Of a DNA stretch of 44,949 nucleotides, positions 24,634 to 32,473 are shown piece after piece (position 1 is the stretch's first letter; each line of letters opens with the position of its first letter). Below the pieces are notes generated by a model. It ran no database searches, was not told where the DNA came from, and saw only the letters and a program-made list of their open reading frames with translations. Position numbers and translations under genes: made by a program. The stretch comes from an uncultured Spirochaetales bacterium (GTDB lineage Bacteria; Spirochaetota; Spirochaetia; Sphaerochaetales; Sphaerochaetaceae): NCBI GenBank assembly GCA_949297785.1, contig CASFTW010000016.1, forward strand, positions 1 through 44,949, read 5' to 3'.

Positions 24634-26372
24634 TGAGCATGAGTTTTTCCTCCTATCTGTCACAACTGGATGAAAACAGCCTGCTGGATCTTGCCTCCCT
24701 TTATCTGGGCAGGGTTCCCATGCCTTTCAGCAGGGCCGGCATAACAGAGGCCCTGATGCATTTTTTCTCATCCACCGCCGTGAAGGAAAACCTTGCCTCA
24801 GGCGTCAGCGATGATGAAAGCATGATACTCTCCCTCATCAGCATCTTCGGCCCTCTTGAGCCATCTGCCGTCAGGGATTTCTTTTCAGATTCTGATGCGC
24901 GGCATGTCAGCAGGATGATCAGCTCCCTGGTCAGACGCACTCTTCTGCTTCGTGACGCGGAGGGAAAACTGGATCTGAATTCACTGTACGACTACAGTCA
25001 GCTTGTAAGTCTCTCGCTTTTCTCACCCTGGCTGCTGAATGAAAGACGCACAATATTCCTCCGCGATACGCTCAGGGCCTTCTGTGCGATAAGGACAATA
25101 ACGAACCGGAGGGATATTTCAAAGACATGGAAATATATATTCCCGCATCTTGACTCCGGTGAGCTGGACTGCCTGTATGATGCCTTCATCACTCTCTCAC
25201 AGCAGCTTGAGCTGTTTTCCGACAAGAGAAAGCTTGCCTCATTCTTCTCTCAGGATCTGGATGTGATCAAAGCTCAGCTGCTCTCGGCAGGTTCAGGTAT
25301 GTCCATAAGTGCGGCACAGAGGACAGTTTCCCTTTCTTCCTTCCTGAATGCGGATGGGGTGAGAAAGTGCATGTCATCCATTTTCAGGGACGAAGGCTGT
25401 GCAGATGCAGGTTCCCTCAGCTTCATCCTGAGTGATGAAGACAAAAGTGATGAAGACTCGGAGGTATATGTCTCTGCTGATTTCACCATACGCTACCACA
25501 GCTGCAGCAGGGACAGCATTTTCCATCTGTACACCTTTCCTTCACTTGTTGACACAATGGTCACTCTGGAAATTAACAGGGACAGCATCAGAAACGGTTT
25601 TGACAGCTCTCTCACCGCTGATGATATCATTGCATCCTTCTCAGGCTGCAATGTGAGCGCAGGAGTCGAAAACCGCATCCGCGCATGGTGGGAAGATTAC
25701 AACTCAGTCAGGATGTATGACTGCATATACCTTGAGACAAGTGAGGAAAGAGCCGGAATAATAAGTCAGCTTCCGCTGATGAAAATACACATAATGAAAA
25801 AGGTCGGCAGCACAGGCTTCCTCATGAGGAAATCAACAGAAAAGCAGTGGAGGGTCATCCTGACCTACTCAGGCTTCGACATGCTTGGAAAAACAGTCGT
25901 GGAAGATACTGATGACAGGAAAGATGATGCATTCATCCCTTCTCCATCGCTGAAGCCGTTCAGCATAAAGGACATTCCACTCACAAGGGAGGAAAAGCCT
26001 GATTACTATAAGAACCTCCTTGCAATTGAAATAAGGGAAAAAGCCTCTGATGATAACAGGGATGCATATCTGGAACTGCTTTCAGCCGGCTACATCCTTT
26101 CCGGAAGCCAGATAGTAAAAGACAAGGTCATTCCTTTTTCAAGAAGCATCTCAGGCTTCAATTTCCAGTCGAAGCTGTCATTCATAAAAAAGAACACCGC
26201 CAGAAGCGATGCCCTTTTTGAAATAACAACCGTTGATGAAAAGATTGTCTGCTCATTTGAAAAACTTGAAGGGGACGGGGCAGAAAGCATCCTCTCCGTT
26301 CTGGACGAGGATGGAAGAAACCAAAAGATTCCCGTCAGCAGGATTTTCAAGATAAAAGAACTGATCAGCTGA
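24633..26372 (+). CDS. XPB partner with helicase_C_3/p52 clutch-like domain
   Basis: A 579-residue protein with no ATPase motifs. Residues ~1-270 are helical with winged-helix-like stretches (ESMILSLISIFGPLEPSAVRDFF). Residues ~278-400 (VYVSADFTIRYHSC, INRDSIRNGFDSSLTADDII, VENRIRAWWEDY) match by eye both the helicase_C_3 pattern and the N-terminal domain of the adjacent XPB. The C-terminal part is of unknown fold. Mycobacteria also place a helicase_C_3 protein beside XPB, and in eukaryotes XPB pairs with p52 through two such clutch domains, so I infer a complex with XPB. ATG 24633 shares TGATG with the XPB stop; ATG 24639 is possible. It overlaps the opposing aroDE by 8 bases. Confidence 0.72.
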   Translation: MSMSFSSYLSQLDENSLLDLASLYLGRVPMPFSRAGITEALMHFFSSTAVKENLASGVSDDESMILSLISIFGPLEPSAVRDFFSDSDARHVSRMISSLVRRTLLLRDAEGKLDLNSLYDYSQLVSLSLFSPWLLNERRTIFLRDTLRAFCAIRTITNRRDISKTWKYIFPHLDSGELDCLYDAFITLSQQLELFSDKRKLASFFSQDLDVIKAQLLSAGSGMSISAAQRTVSLSSFLNADGVRKCMSSIFRDEGCADAGSLSFILSDEDKSDEDSEVYVSADFTIRYHSCSRDSIFHLYTFPSLVDTMVTLEINRDSIRNGFDSSLTADDIIASFSGCNVSAGVENRIRAWWEDYNSVRMYDCIYLETSEERAGIISQLPLMKIHIMKKVGSTGFLMRKSTEKQWRVILTYSGFDMLGKTVVEDTDDRKDDAFIPSPSLKPFSIKDIPLTREEKPDYYKNLLAIEIREKASDDNRDAYLELLSAGYILSGSQIVKDKVIPFSRSISGFNFQSKLSFIKKNTARSDALFEITTVDEKIVCSFEKLEGDGAESILSVLDEDGRNQKIPVSRIFKIKELIS

Positions 26373-27804
26373 TATCGATCTTCACGCCGCGAGGATAATG
26401 GTAGCCCGTGAAAGCCTCGAACTGGAGCTTGCCCTGACCGATCAGCATCTCAAGACCTGTATGGATGCTGCAGCCTGCAGCCTGTGCGTCGGAAAGAAAT
26501 TTCGTGATCCTCGGCTGATAAACAATGTCATAGCAGATCTCTCGGCCTGTAAAGCGGAAACCTTCCACCGGATTCTCCCAGCCGCCCTGTCCTACAGTCG
26601 TCGTCTGCACGATCAGATCAACCTGTCCTTCATAGGCTCTGGCATTCTCCAGTCTGTCGAACTGGCATATATTCACCTGTGCTATCTTCTCGGCACGGGA
26701 AAGCGTTCTGTTGAGAATTGTCACCTTCACATTCCTGTTTCTGAGAGCCCAGACAATGGCATTTGATGCACCGCCGGCACCTATGACAAGCGCACTTTTT
26801 ATCCTGCCGCTTTCTATGTCGTTCTCAATCGGAGCAAGGAATCCGTAGTAATCGGTGTTTATCGCCTTCCACAGCCCCGGCATCCTCACGACCGTGTTGC
26901 AGGCGCCGATCTGCTTCACTTCCCTTGTGATGTTGCCGCAGTAGGAAAGAACCTCCACCTTATGAGGAACGGTGACAGAAAAACCCCTCATCTGAAGATT
27001 CTCGGCAAGGGCGAAGAAACTTCTTACCGAATCAACAAGGAAAGGCACGTATATGGCATTGTATTTTATTCCCCTGAAGCCGGGATTGTGGATCATCGGG
27101 GAAAGACTTTCCGTCACATTGTTGCCGATGATTCCGTAGATCGCAGTTCTTTCATTGACCTCATCCGCATGATAGAGCTCCTTGAGAAGACGGCCAGAAA
27201 GCTGTCCGGGTGCGGTCTGGTTGTCAGAGCAGAATGTGAGCATCGAGCCCATCCTCTTGTACAGGATGCGGGTCGGAATCCCGTAAGGTCCCATTCCGAT
27301 GATGATCTTGTCTGTGCCTTCAAGTTCCTTCTGTGCATTGAACAGTGTCATGACATCGGCAATGCCGCGTGGCGTGACCGCAACCTTCGCAACATCAGCC
27401 CTCTTCCTCAGCTGCTGGATACGGGCAAAGATATCGTCGGGGACTTTCTCGAAGTCGTGCAGGGAACGGATGATCTTCACCCCGCGTTCCTCGGCTTTCT
27501 CGTCAAGCTCCCCTCTTTTGAGATCTTCCTCGATATCGACATATCTGAAATCACCGTCAAGCGCCTTCAGAAGCTGATTCCTTCTCTGCTTTTCACTGAG
27601 ACTGCATTTTCCCCCATCCTGAACCCTTCTGTTCGTAACAATGCACGGTACATCGACAATGGAGGGGAATGTGCAGGCTTTCTCACACTCGTCCTTGGTA
27701 AGAAAATCGAGCCGGAGCTCCGCCATATCTATATACTGCCTCTGTGCCCTGACTTTCTCAACGGCAGCGGCAATTGTACTTTCAGCGATAGTAAGACAAA
27801 TCAA
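26365..27804 (-). CDS. aroDE: Bifunctional 3-dehydroquinate dehydratase/shikimate dehydrogenase
   Basis: A 479-residue fusion covering steps 3 and 4 of the shikimate pathway. Residues ~1-215 are a type I dehydroquinase: AELRLDFL, the His in SLHDF, the Schiff-base Lys in DVAKVAV, and GMGPYGIPTRILYKRMGSMLTF. Residues ~218-479 are shikimate dehydrogenase: LSPMIHNPGF, catalytic Lys in VTVPHK, Asp in NTDYYGF, GAGGASNAIVWAL and the NADP-type NRT motif. Fusions of this order are known in plants and Chlamydia. The start is TTG 27804, seven bases after AAGGAG, with a TTGCAA-N17-TATAGT promoter upstream. It faces the aroK-aroC operon tail to tail. Confidence 0.95.
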   Translation of the reverse strand: MICLTIAESTIAAAVEKVRAQRQYIDMAELRLDFLTKDECEKACTFPSIVDVPCIVTNRRVQDGGKCSLSEKQRRNQLLKALDGDFRYVDIEEDLKRGELDEKAEERGVKIIRSLHDFEKVPDDIFARIQQLRKRADVAKVAVTPRGIADVMTLFNAQKELEGTDKIIIGMGPYGIPTRILYKRMGSMLTFCSDNQTAPGQLSGRLLKELYHADEVNERTAIYGIIGNNVTESLSPMIHNPGFRGIKYNAIYVPFLVDSVRSFFALAENLQMRGFSVTVPHKVEVLSYCGNITREVKQIGACNTVVRMPGLWKAINTDYYGFLAPIENDIESGRIKSALVIGAGGASNAIVWALRNRNVKVTILNRTLSRAEKIAQVNICQFDRLENARAYEGQVDLIVQTTTVGQGGWENPVEGFRFTGREICYDIVYQPRITKFLSDAQAAGCSIHTGLEMLIGQGKLQFEAFTGYHYPRGVKIDIS

Positions 27805-27827
27805 AGTGCCTCTCCTTCTTCCTGACC

Positions 27828-27856
27828 ACTATAATGATTTATGCAGAATATTGCAA
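27828..27856 (-). promoter_or_regulatory. Promoter of aroDE
   Basis: On the minus strand TTGCAA (27856-27851), a 17-base spacer and TATAGT (27833-27828). The short leader carries AAGGAGAGG before the TTG start. Confidence 0.65.
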
Positions 27857-27889
27857 GCAAATTGAATATGTATGCAGGCTAATTGCTTA

Positions 27890-27919
27890 TTGCACCGCTG
27901 TGCACAACTCTGCTATTTT
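27890..27919 (+). promoter_or_regulatory. Promoter of the ABC-F gene
   Basis: TTGCAC (27890-27895), an 18-base spacer and TATTTT (27914-27919), seven bases before ATG 27927. No Shine-Dalgarno. Confidence 0.65.
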
Positions 27920-27926
27920 AGATTTC

Positions 27927-29858
27927 ATGGTCACTTTACAGATTCAGAACCTAAATCTCGCCTTCGGCGACAGGGACATCCTGAAAGATGTCTCGTTCAC
28001 TTTGGACGGAAAATCGCGTGCGGCGCTTGCAGGTGCGAACGGGTGCGGAAAATCGACACTGCTGAAAGTCATCACCGGACAGCTTGCGTCGGACGGAATG
28101 AACATATCAAAAACCCGCGGCATACATATATCATATCTTCCACAGTCGGATATAGTGCTGCCTCACAAGACCGTCTATGAGACGGCCGAGGAAGGCTACG
28201 CCCGTTTCAAGGAAACGGCGGATGAGATAGAAAGGCTGAGAAGCGAGATCACACAAGAGAACTATGAAGCAAAGCTTTCACTCATCGATGAGCTGGAAAG
28301 ACGGCTGGAAGACGCTTCATACGACAGAAGGCAGGCCCGTATCGAGCAGATTCTCCAGGGACTGGGGTTCAGACGAAGCGATTTCTCCCGTGTGACCAGT
28401 GAATTCTCCGGCGGCTACCAGATGAGGATCGCCCTTGCCCGCATTCTGGTGGAATCTCCTGACATACTGCTGCTGGATGAGCCTACGAACTATCTCGACA
28501 TCGAAGCGATCACATGGCTCAAGAACTATCTGAAGAATTTTCCAGGCGGCCTCATGCTGGTATCGCACGATATTGACTTCCTTGATGAAACCGTCAATGT
28601 CGTATACGAACTTTTCAAGGGAAAGCTCACACGCTACAGCGGCAACTATTCATCATATCTGAAGCAGAGAGAAGCCGAGATTGAGGAAATAATGCACCGC
28701 TATGAGGAGCAGCAGAGCGAGATTGAGAAAACAGAACGTTTCATAGAGCGTTTCCGCTACAAAGCCACAAAGAGCCGTCAGGTGCAGTCGCGCATAACAG
28801 CTCTTGAGAAAATGGAAATCGTAGAGATCCCTGACCATCTGAAGAAACTCAGCTTCTCTTTTCCCCCTGCCCCGCACAGCGGCAATGATGTGGAAATCGC
28901 GGAGCATCTTCACAAGGCCTACGGGGATCATGTTATCTTCAATGATCTGTCATTCATCGTGAGGAAAAAGGAAAGACTCGCAATCGCAGGGCGCAACGGC
29001 ACCGGAAAGTCAACTCTGCTGAGAATACTTGCGCATCAGGATGACTCATTCAGCGGCACACTCAGGGACGGTGCCGGTCTCAAAATCGGTTATTATGCAC
29101 AGGAAAGCGAGAAAACGCTGAACAATGCCAACACAGTGCTCGGCGAACTTGAGGAAGTTGCCGATACCGGAGATCTTCCGCGGCTGAGGAACATGCTGGG
29201 TTCATTCCTCTTCCACGATGACGATGTGTTCAAAAGCGTAAGCGTGCTCTCCGGCGGGGAGAAAAGCCGTCTTGCCCTTCTAAAGATCCTTCTGCACCCG
29301 GCAAACCTGCTGCTTCTTGACGAGCCCACGAATCATCTTGACATCAACACAAAGGAGATGCTTCTCGAGGCGATCAAAGCATACGACGGAACTGTCGTTT
29401 TCGTAAGCCATGACACGCATTTCATCAAGAATCTTGCGACGAGGATACTCTATCTATCCGATGAGGAGCCTGTCTTCTTTGAAGGTGACTACGACTACTT
29501 CTCATACAAGCTGGAAGAAAAGGAAAGCAGATTCCTTGAAAGGGAAAAGGCTGTGAAAGCCGGGAAATCGCAGGAGAGAAAGACTGTTTCCCCATCAGCT
29601 GATCACAGAAGCCAGAAAGAAAGACGCAACCAGATACAGAAACTTGAAAAACAGCTGGATGCACTCATGGAGAGGATCGACAGCCTCAGCGCCTCGATAA
29701 AAGCCCTTGAAGAGAAAATGGGACAGCCGGAAATCTACAGCATGCCTGCGAAAATAAGCGCAGTGGTGAAAGAAAAGGAAACAATGGAGGCCGAGGTCGA
29801 GAAGCTGAACGAGGAATGGTTCTCCCTCTCTCAGGAGCTGGAGGAGCTGCAGAAGTGA
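27927..29858 (+). CDS. ABC-F family ATPase
   Basis: A 643-residue soluble protein with two ABC ATPase cassettes and no membrane domain, the ABC-F type that binds the ribosomal E site. The first Walker A is GANGCGKST with signature FSGGYQMRIALAR and LLLDEPTNYLD; the second is GRNGTGKST with LSGGEKSRLALLK and LLLDEPTNHLD. The inter-cassette linker (YEEQQSEIEKTERFIERFRYKATKSRQVQSR) and a C-terminal coiled coil (KLEKQLDALMERIDSL, KEKETMEAEVEKLNEE) resemble Uup/EttA-like members. Whether it tunes translation or gives antibiotic protection cannot be told. The start at ATG 27927 follows a promoter; the frame from 27834 is a spurious extension. It overlaps maf by four bases (GTGA). Confidence 0.93.
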   Translation: MVTLQIQNLNLAFGDRDILKDVSFTLDGKSRAALAGANGCGKSTLLKVITGQLASDGMNISKTRGIHISYLPQSDIVLPHKTVYETAEEGYARFKETADEIERLRSEITQENYEAKLSLIDELERRLEDASYDRRQARIEQILQGLGFRRSDFSRVTSEFSGGYQMRIALARILVESPDILLLDEPTNYLDIEAITWLKNYLKNFPGGLMLVSHDIDFLDETVNVVYELFKGKLTRYSGNYSSYLKQREAEIEEIMHRYEEQQSEIEKTERFIERFRYKATKSRQVQSRITALEKMEIVEIPDHLKKLSFSFPPAPHSGNDVEIAEHLHKAYGDHVIFNDLSFIVRKKERLAIAGRNGTGKSTLLRILAHQDDSFSGTLRDGAGLKIGYYAQESEKTLNNANTVLGELEEVADTGDLPRLRNMLGSFLFHDDDVFKSVSVLSGGEKSRLALLKILLHPANLLLLDEPTNHLDINTKEMLLEAIKAYDGTVVFVSHDTHFIKNLATRILYLSDEEPVFFEGDYDYFSYKLEEKESRFLEREKAVKAGKSQERKTVSPSADHRSQKERRNQIQKLEKQLDALMERIDSLSASIKALEEKMGQPEIYSMPAKISAVVKEKETMEAEVEKLNEEWFSLSQELEELQK

Positions 29859-30490
29859 AGGAAAAATCAGTACTTGATGAAAAGCTTGTAAAAGAAGCAC
29901 GCTCTTGTCTCAATCCGCTCAATCTTGCCTCATCCTCCTCCAACCGCCTCGAACTTCTTGAAAAGGACTGCGGGATAAAGGTATCTGCATGGCCGCAGGA
30001 TGCAGAAGAGACAAGGGATGGCCACACACAGCCTTCATCAATCGTCTCGCATATCGCGCTCATAAAGCTTGTCAGCTTCATGAACAGCCGCGATTTCGAT
30101 CCCCTCACGCTTTCTCTCGCACTTGACACCATGGTCTCACTCAATGACGAGATCCTGGGCAAACCGAAGGACAGGAATGATGCCAGACGCATGCTGGGCG
30201 AATTCTCTGGCCGGATGCAGGAAGTCGTCACAGGCTGGGCGCTTTTCACTCCGGCCAGAGGCATACTCTCCGGCTGCAGCACAAGCCGTGTGTTCTTCTC
30301 ACGGCTTTCCGATGCGCAGATTGAATCTTATCTTGACAGCGGTGAATGGGCCGGCGCCGCAGGAGGATACAGAATCCAGAAAACCGGCTACACACTGATA
30401 GAAAGAATAGAGGGAAGCTGGTCAAACGTCATCGGCCTCCCTCTTGAAGACATCACTAAAGTTCTTCGTAATGCTCCTTGCCCATGCTGA
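29855..30490 (+). CDS. maf: Maf-like nucleotide pyrophosphatase
   Basis: A 211-residue protein of the Maf/HAM1-like fold, which hydrolyses dTTP, UTP or modified pyrimidine nucleotides and has been linked to septum control. Landmarks are LASSSSNRLELL (usually SASPRR), the acidic motif ALDTMVSLNDEILGKP, DARRMLGEFSGR, VTGW, AGAAGGYRIQ and NVIGLPLE. The first motif is altered: Ser-Asn replaces the usual Pro-Arg before the second Arg. The start is the GTG at 29855 that overlaps the ABC-F stop (GTGA), with GGAGGAG about 10-15 bases upstream. The C-terminus ends in CPC and overlaps the opposing arsR-type gene by 35 bases. Confidence 0.88.
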   Translation: MKEKSVLDEKLVKEARSCLNPLNLASSSSNRLELLEKDCGIKVSAWPQDAEETRDGHTQPSSIVSHIALIKLVSFMNSRDFDPLTLSLALDTMVSLNDEILGKPKDRNDARRMLGEFSGRMQEVVTGWALFTPARGILSGCSTSRVFFSRLSDAQIESYLDSGEWAGAAGGYRIQKTGYTLIERIEGSWSNVIGLPLEDITKVLRNAPCPC

Positions 30491-30740
30491 GTATCCTGCT
30501 TATATGCTCATCGCACAGGCGGTAGAAGATGGACTTGCCTTCCTTGCGTGGACGCACGAGACGCGATGTCTTGAGCATCTTCATTTGCTGTGAGATCGCG
30601 GACTGGCTCATGCCGGTGGCGGATGCTATCTCACTGACGCTGGACTCGCCTTCCTCGAGAATGAAAAGTATCTTCAGCCTTGTAGGATCTCCGAAAACCT
30701 TGAAAAACTCCGCAAGATCCGTTATTTCCTCATCTCTCAT
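30456..30740 (-). CDS. ArsR/SmtB family metal-sensing repressor
   Basis: A 94-residue winged-helix repressor. The core LAEFFKVFGDPTRLKILFIL leads into the HTH SVSEIASATGMSQSAISQQMKML and the wing RPRKEGKSIFYRL. The last helix has Asp77, His79, His90 and Glu93, in the spacing D-x-H-x10-H-x2-E that forms the interfacial Zn site of SmtB; CzrA uses His at the last position. There is no ELCVCDL-type arsenic/cadmium site. A Zn(II)- or Co(II)-responsive repressor is inferred. No metal transporter is adjacent; upstream on the same strand is a GNAT gene 46 bases away. An 8-bp palindrome TTCATGAA (30752-30759) just before the start might be part of an operator. Confidence 0.85.
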   Translation of the reverse strand: MRDEEITDLAEFFKVFGDPTRLKILFILEEGESSVSEIASATGMSQSAISQQMKMLKTSRLVRPRKEGKSIFYRLCDEHISRILSMGKEHYEEL

Positions 30741-30786
30741 CTTTATGTACCTTCATGAAAAATATAATTGAGAAAGAACTGTGAGG

Positions 30787-31479
30787 CTAGTCCTTCCACA
30801 GCCACCAGCATTTCCTCTTACCTCTTTTCAGAGCGAGTTTCGCCTGAAGCGCCTGACTTGCAGTATTGCTTTCAAATACATGGCAGTAAGGTATTCTGCC
30901 CAGCTCAAGGGCCTTATTGATATCATATTTCTCAAGCAGGCTGCCGTATCCTTTCTTCCGGCCTTCCTCAAAGACATGCAGCATTCCCATGCTTCCCTCG
31001 CTGTGAAAGCCGATGAACCCCACCATGTGTCCGTCAATGAAAAGACCGAACACCTCACCGCGGGAAAAATCATCAAGGAGGCTTTCCTCGCTTGCAAGCG
31101 TGTACACTTCCCGTATCCTGTCCTTGAATGAGACATCAAGCGTCCTGAAATCATATCCATCAAGATCAAAAGGCTCTCCATGATATGAATAGCTGTAGCA
31201 GCCTTCCTCATTCTCATATCCGTATTTTTCCACGAGGTGGTTCCTCATATCCTCATCGTGAACACAGATGAGATCCGGTTCATATCCTGTCCTGTCCAGG
31301 ATTTTCGTGAAATCATCAATGAACGATGTAAGCGTCACAAGTCCTCTGTATTCAACCGACACACCCTCCTCTCCTGCGTACAGGAGCCGGCTGTCTTCCT
31401 TTCTGAGCATATCGATCATATCGACACAGGAGAGAGCATCATATTCTTCAAGCATTTTTACAGCATCATTCTTTGTCAT
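30787..31479 (-). CDS. GNAT family N-acetyltransferase
   Basis: A 230-residue protein. The C-terminal half is a GNAT acetyl-CoA-binding fold: VFGLFIDGHMVGFIGFHSEGSMGMLHVFEEGRKKGYGSLL contains the strand 4 and the acetyl-CoA-binding R-K-G-Y-G loop, followed by CHVFESNTASQALQ, the N-x-A-S element. The N-terminal half (LLYAGEEGVSVEYRG, FTKILDRTGYEPDLICVHD) may be a degenerate second GNAT domain. Substrate unknown. ATG 31479 is preferred to 31491 because TTAACA-N17-TATGTT ends seven bases before it. The ArsR-type gene follows 46 bases later. Confidence 0.85.
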   Translation of the reverse strand: MTKNDAVKMLEEYDALSCVDMIDMLRKEDSRLLYAGEEGVSVEYRGLVTLTSFIDDFTKILDRTGYEPDLICVHDEDMRNHLVEKYGYENEEGCYSYSYHGEPFDLDGYDFRTLDVSFKDRIREVYTLASEESLLDDFSRGEVFGLFIDGHMVGFIGFHSEGSMGMLHVFEEGRKKGYGSLLEKYDINKALELGRIPYCHVFESNTASQALQAKLALKRGKRKCWWLWKD

Positions 31480-31486
31480 ACCAAGA

Positions 31487-31515
31487 AACATACTCTTAAT
31501 CAGAGGCTTTGTTAA
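31487..31515 (-). promoter_or_regulatory. Promoter of the GNAT gene
   Basis: On the minus strand TTAACA (31515-31510), a 17-base spacer and TATGTT (31492-31487), seven bases before ATG 31479. Confidence 0.6.
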
Positions 31516-31528
31516 CTCCTTCTTTCTT

Positions 31529-31557
31529 TAGACAAACCATGATATTTGGTGTATTGT
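31529..31557 (+). promoter_or_regulatory. Promoter of the beta-hydroxyacid dehydrogenase/gltA operon
   Basis: TAGACA (31529-31534), a 17-base spacer and TATTGT (31552-31557), seven bases before ATG 31565. No Shine-Dalgarno. Confidence 0.6.
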
Positions 31558-31564
31558 GTGAATC

Positions 31565-32473
31565 ATGAAAGACAAAATAGGATTTATCGGACTAGGTGTG
31601 ATGGGTCACAGCATGGCCTCTCATATTCTTGATGCAGGTTATCCCCTGTACGTATACAACCGCACAAAAAGCAAGGCGGACGGGCTTATTGAAAAAGGAG
31701 CCATCTGGTGTGGCAGTCCTGCCGAAACAGCGCGGCAGAGCGACATCATCTTAACGATAGTGGGCTTTCCGAAAGATGTCGAGGAAGTCTATCTCGGGGA
31801 GAATGGTATCGTAAGTGCCCTGAGTGAGGGAAAATGCGCCGTCGACATGACAACAACACGGCCTTCCCTCATGCTTGAGATCGAGAAGGCCTGCAGCGAA
31901 AAAGGTGCATCATTTGCCGATGCTCCCGTATCGGGCGGAGACAGAGGTGCGAGGGAAGCGACCCTCACTTTCATGACAGGATGCAGCGATGAGACCTTCC
32001 AGCGTATCAGACCTCTTCTTTCAATTATGGGCAAAAGCATCAACCACTGCGGTCCTGTATCAAGCGGACAGCAGACAAAGATGTGCAACCAGATCGTGAT
32101 CGCCGGAACCATGATAGGTGTCAGCGAGGCGCTTGTCTACGGAGCACAAGCGGGTCTCTGCCTTGAAGATATGGTCAGGACCATCAGCGGCGGAGCCGCA
32201 GGCTGCTGGACGCTGGACAATCTCGCCCCGCGTGTCATAAAAGGCGATTATGAGCCGGGTTTCATGATAGACCATTTCGTCAAGGACATGGGTCTTGCGC
32301 TTGAGGAAAGCGAGAAGATGGGACTATGCCTTCCGGGCCTTGCCCTTGTGAAGCAGCTGTACATTGCACTTCAGGCTCAGGGCATGGGAAGGAAAGGAAC
32401 CCAGGCTCTTGTGAAAGCTCTTGAAGCTGTAAGCGGAAAGAAAATACTGGATAAGGTAGAGGGAAATGCTTAA
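31565..32473 (+). CDS. NAD(P)-dependent beta-hydroxyacid dehydrogenase
   Basis: A 302-residue member of the 3-hydroxyisobutyrate dehydrogenase/tartronate semialdehyde reductase/glyoxylate reductase family. The Rossmann motif is GFIGLGVMGHSMA followed by VYNRTKSK, whose Arg-Thr-Lys suggests NADPH preference. The substrate loop is DAPVSGGDRGA, and the catalytic Lys lies in GQQTKMCNQI. HFVKDMGLALEES completes the C-terminal helical domain. The exact substrate is not clear. It overlaps the citrate synthase start by 8 bases, so the two genes are coupled. Confidence 0.9.
   Translation: MKDKIGFIGLGVMGHSMASHILDAGYPLYVYNRTKSKADGLIEKGAIWCGSPAETARQSDIILTIVGFPKDVEEVYLGENGIVSALSEGKCAVDMTTTRPSLMLEIEKACSEKGASFADAPVSGGDRGAREATLTFMTGCSDETFQRIRPLLSIMGKSINHCGPVSSGQQTKMCNQIVIAGTMIGVSEALVYGAQAGLCLEDMVRTISGGAAGCWTLDNLAPRVIKGDYEPGFMIDHFVKDMGLALEESEKMGLCLPGLALVKQLYIALQAQGMGRKGTQALVKALEAVSGKKILDKVEGNA

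Noticed and set aside
26398..27825. Long rightward frames opposite aroDE
   Set aside because: They are shadows of the aroDE gene, whose catalytic motifs are intact on the other strand.
27834..27926. Longer start for the ABC-F protein
   Set aside because: It contains the promoter and has no similarity to ABC-F N-termini, which begin near MVTLQIQNLNLAF.
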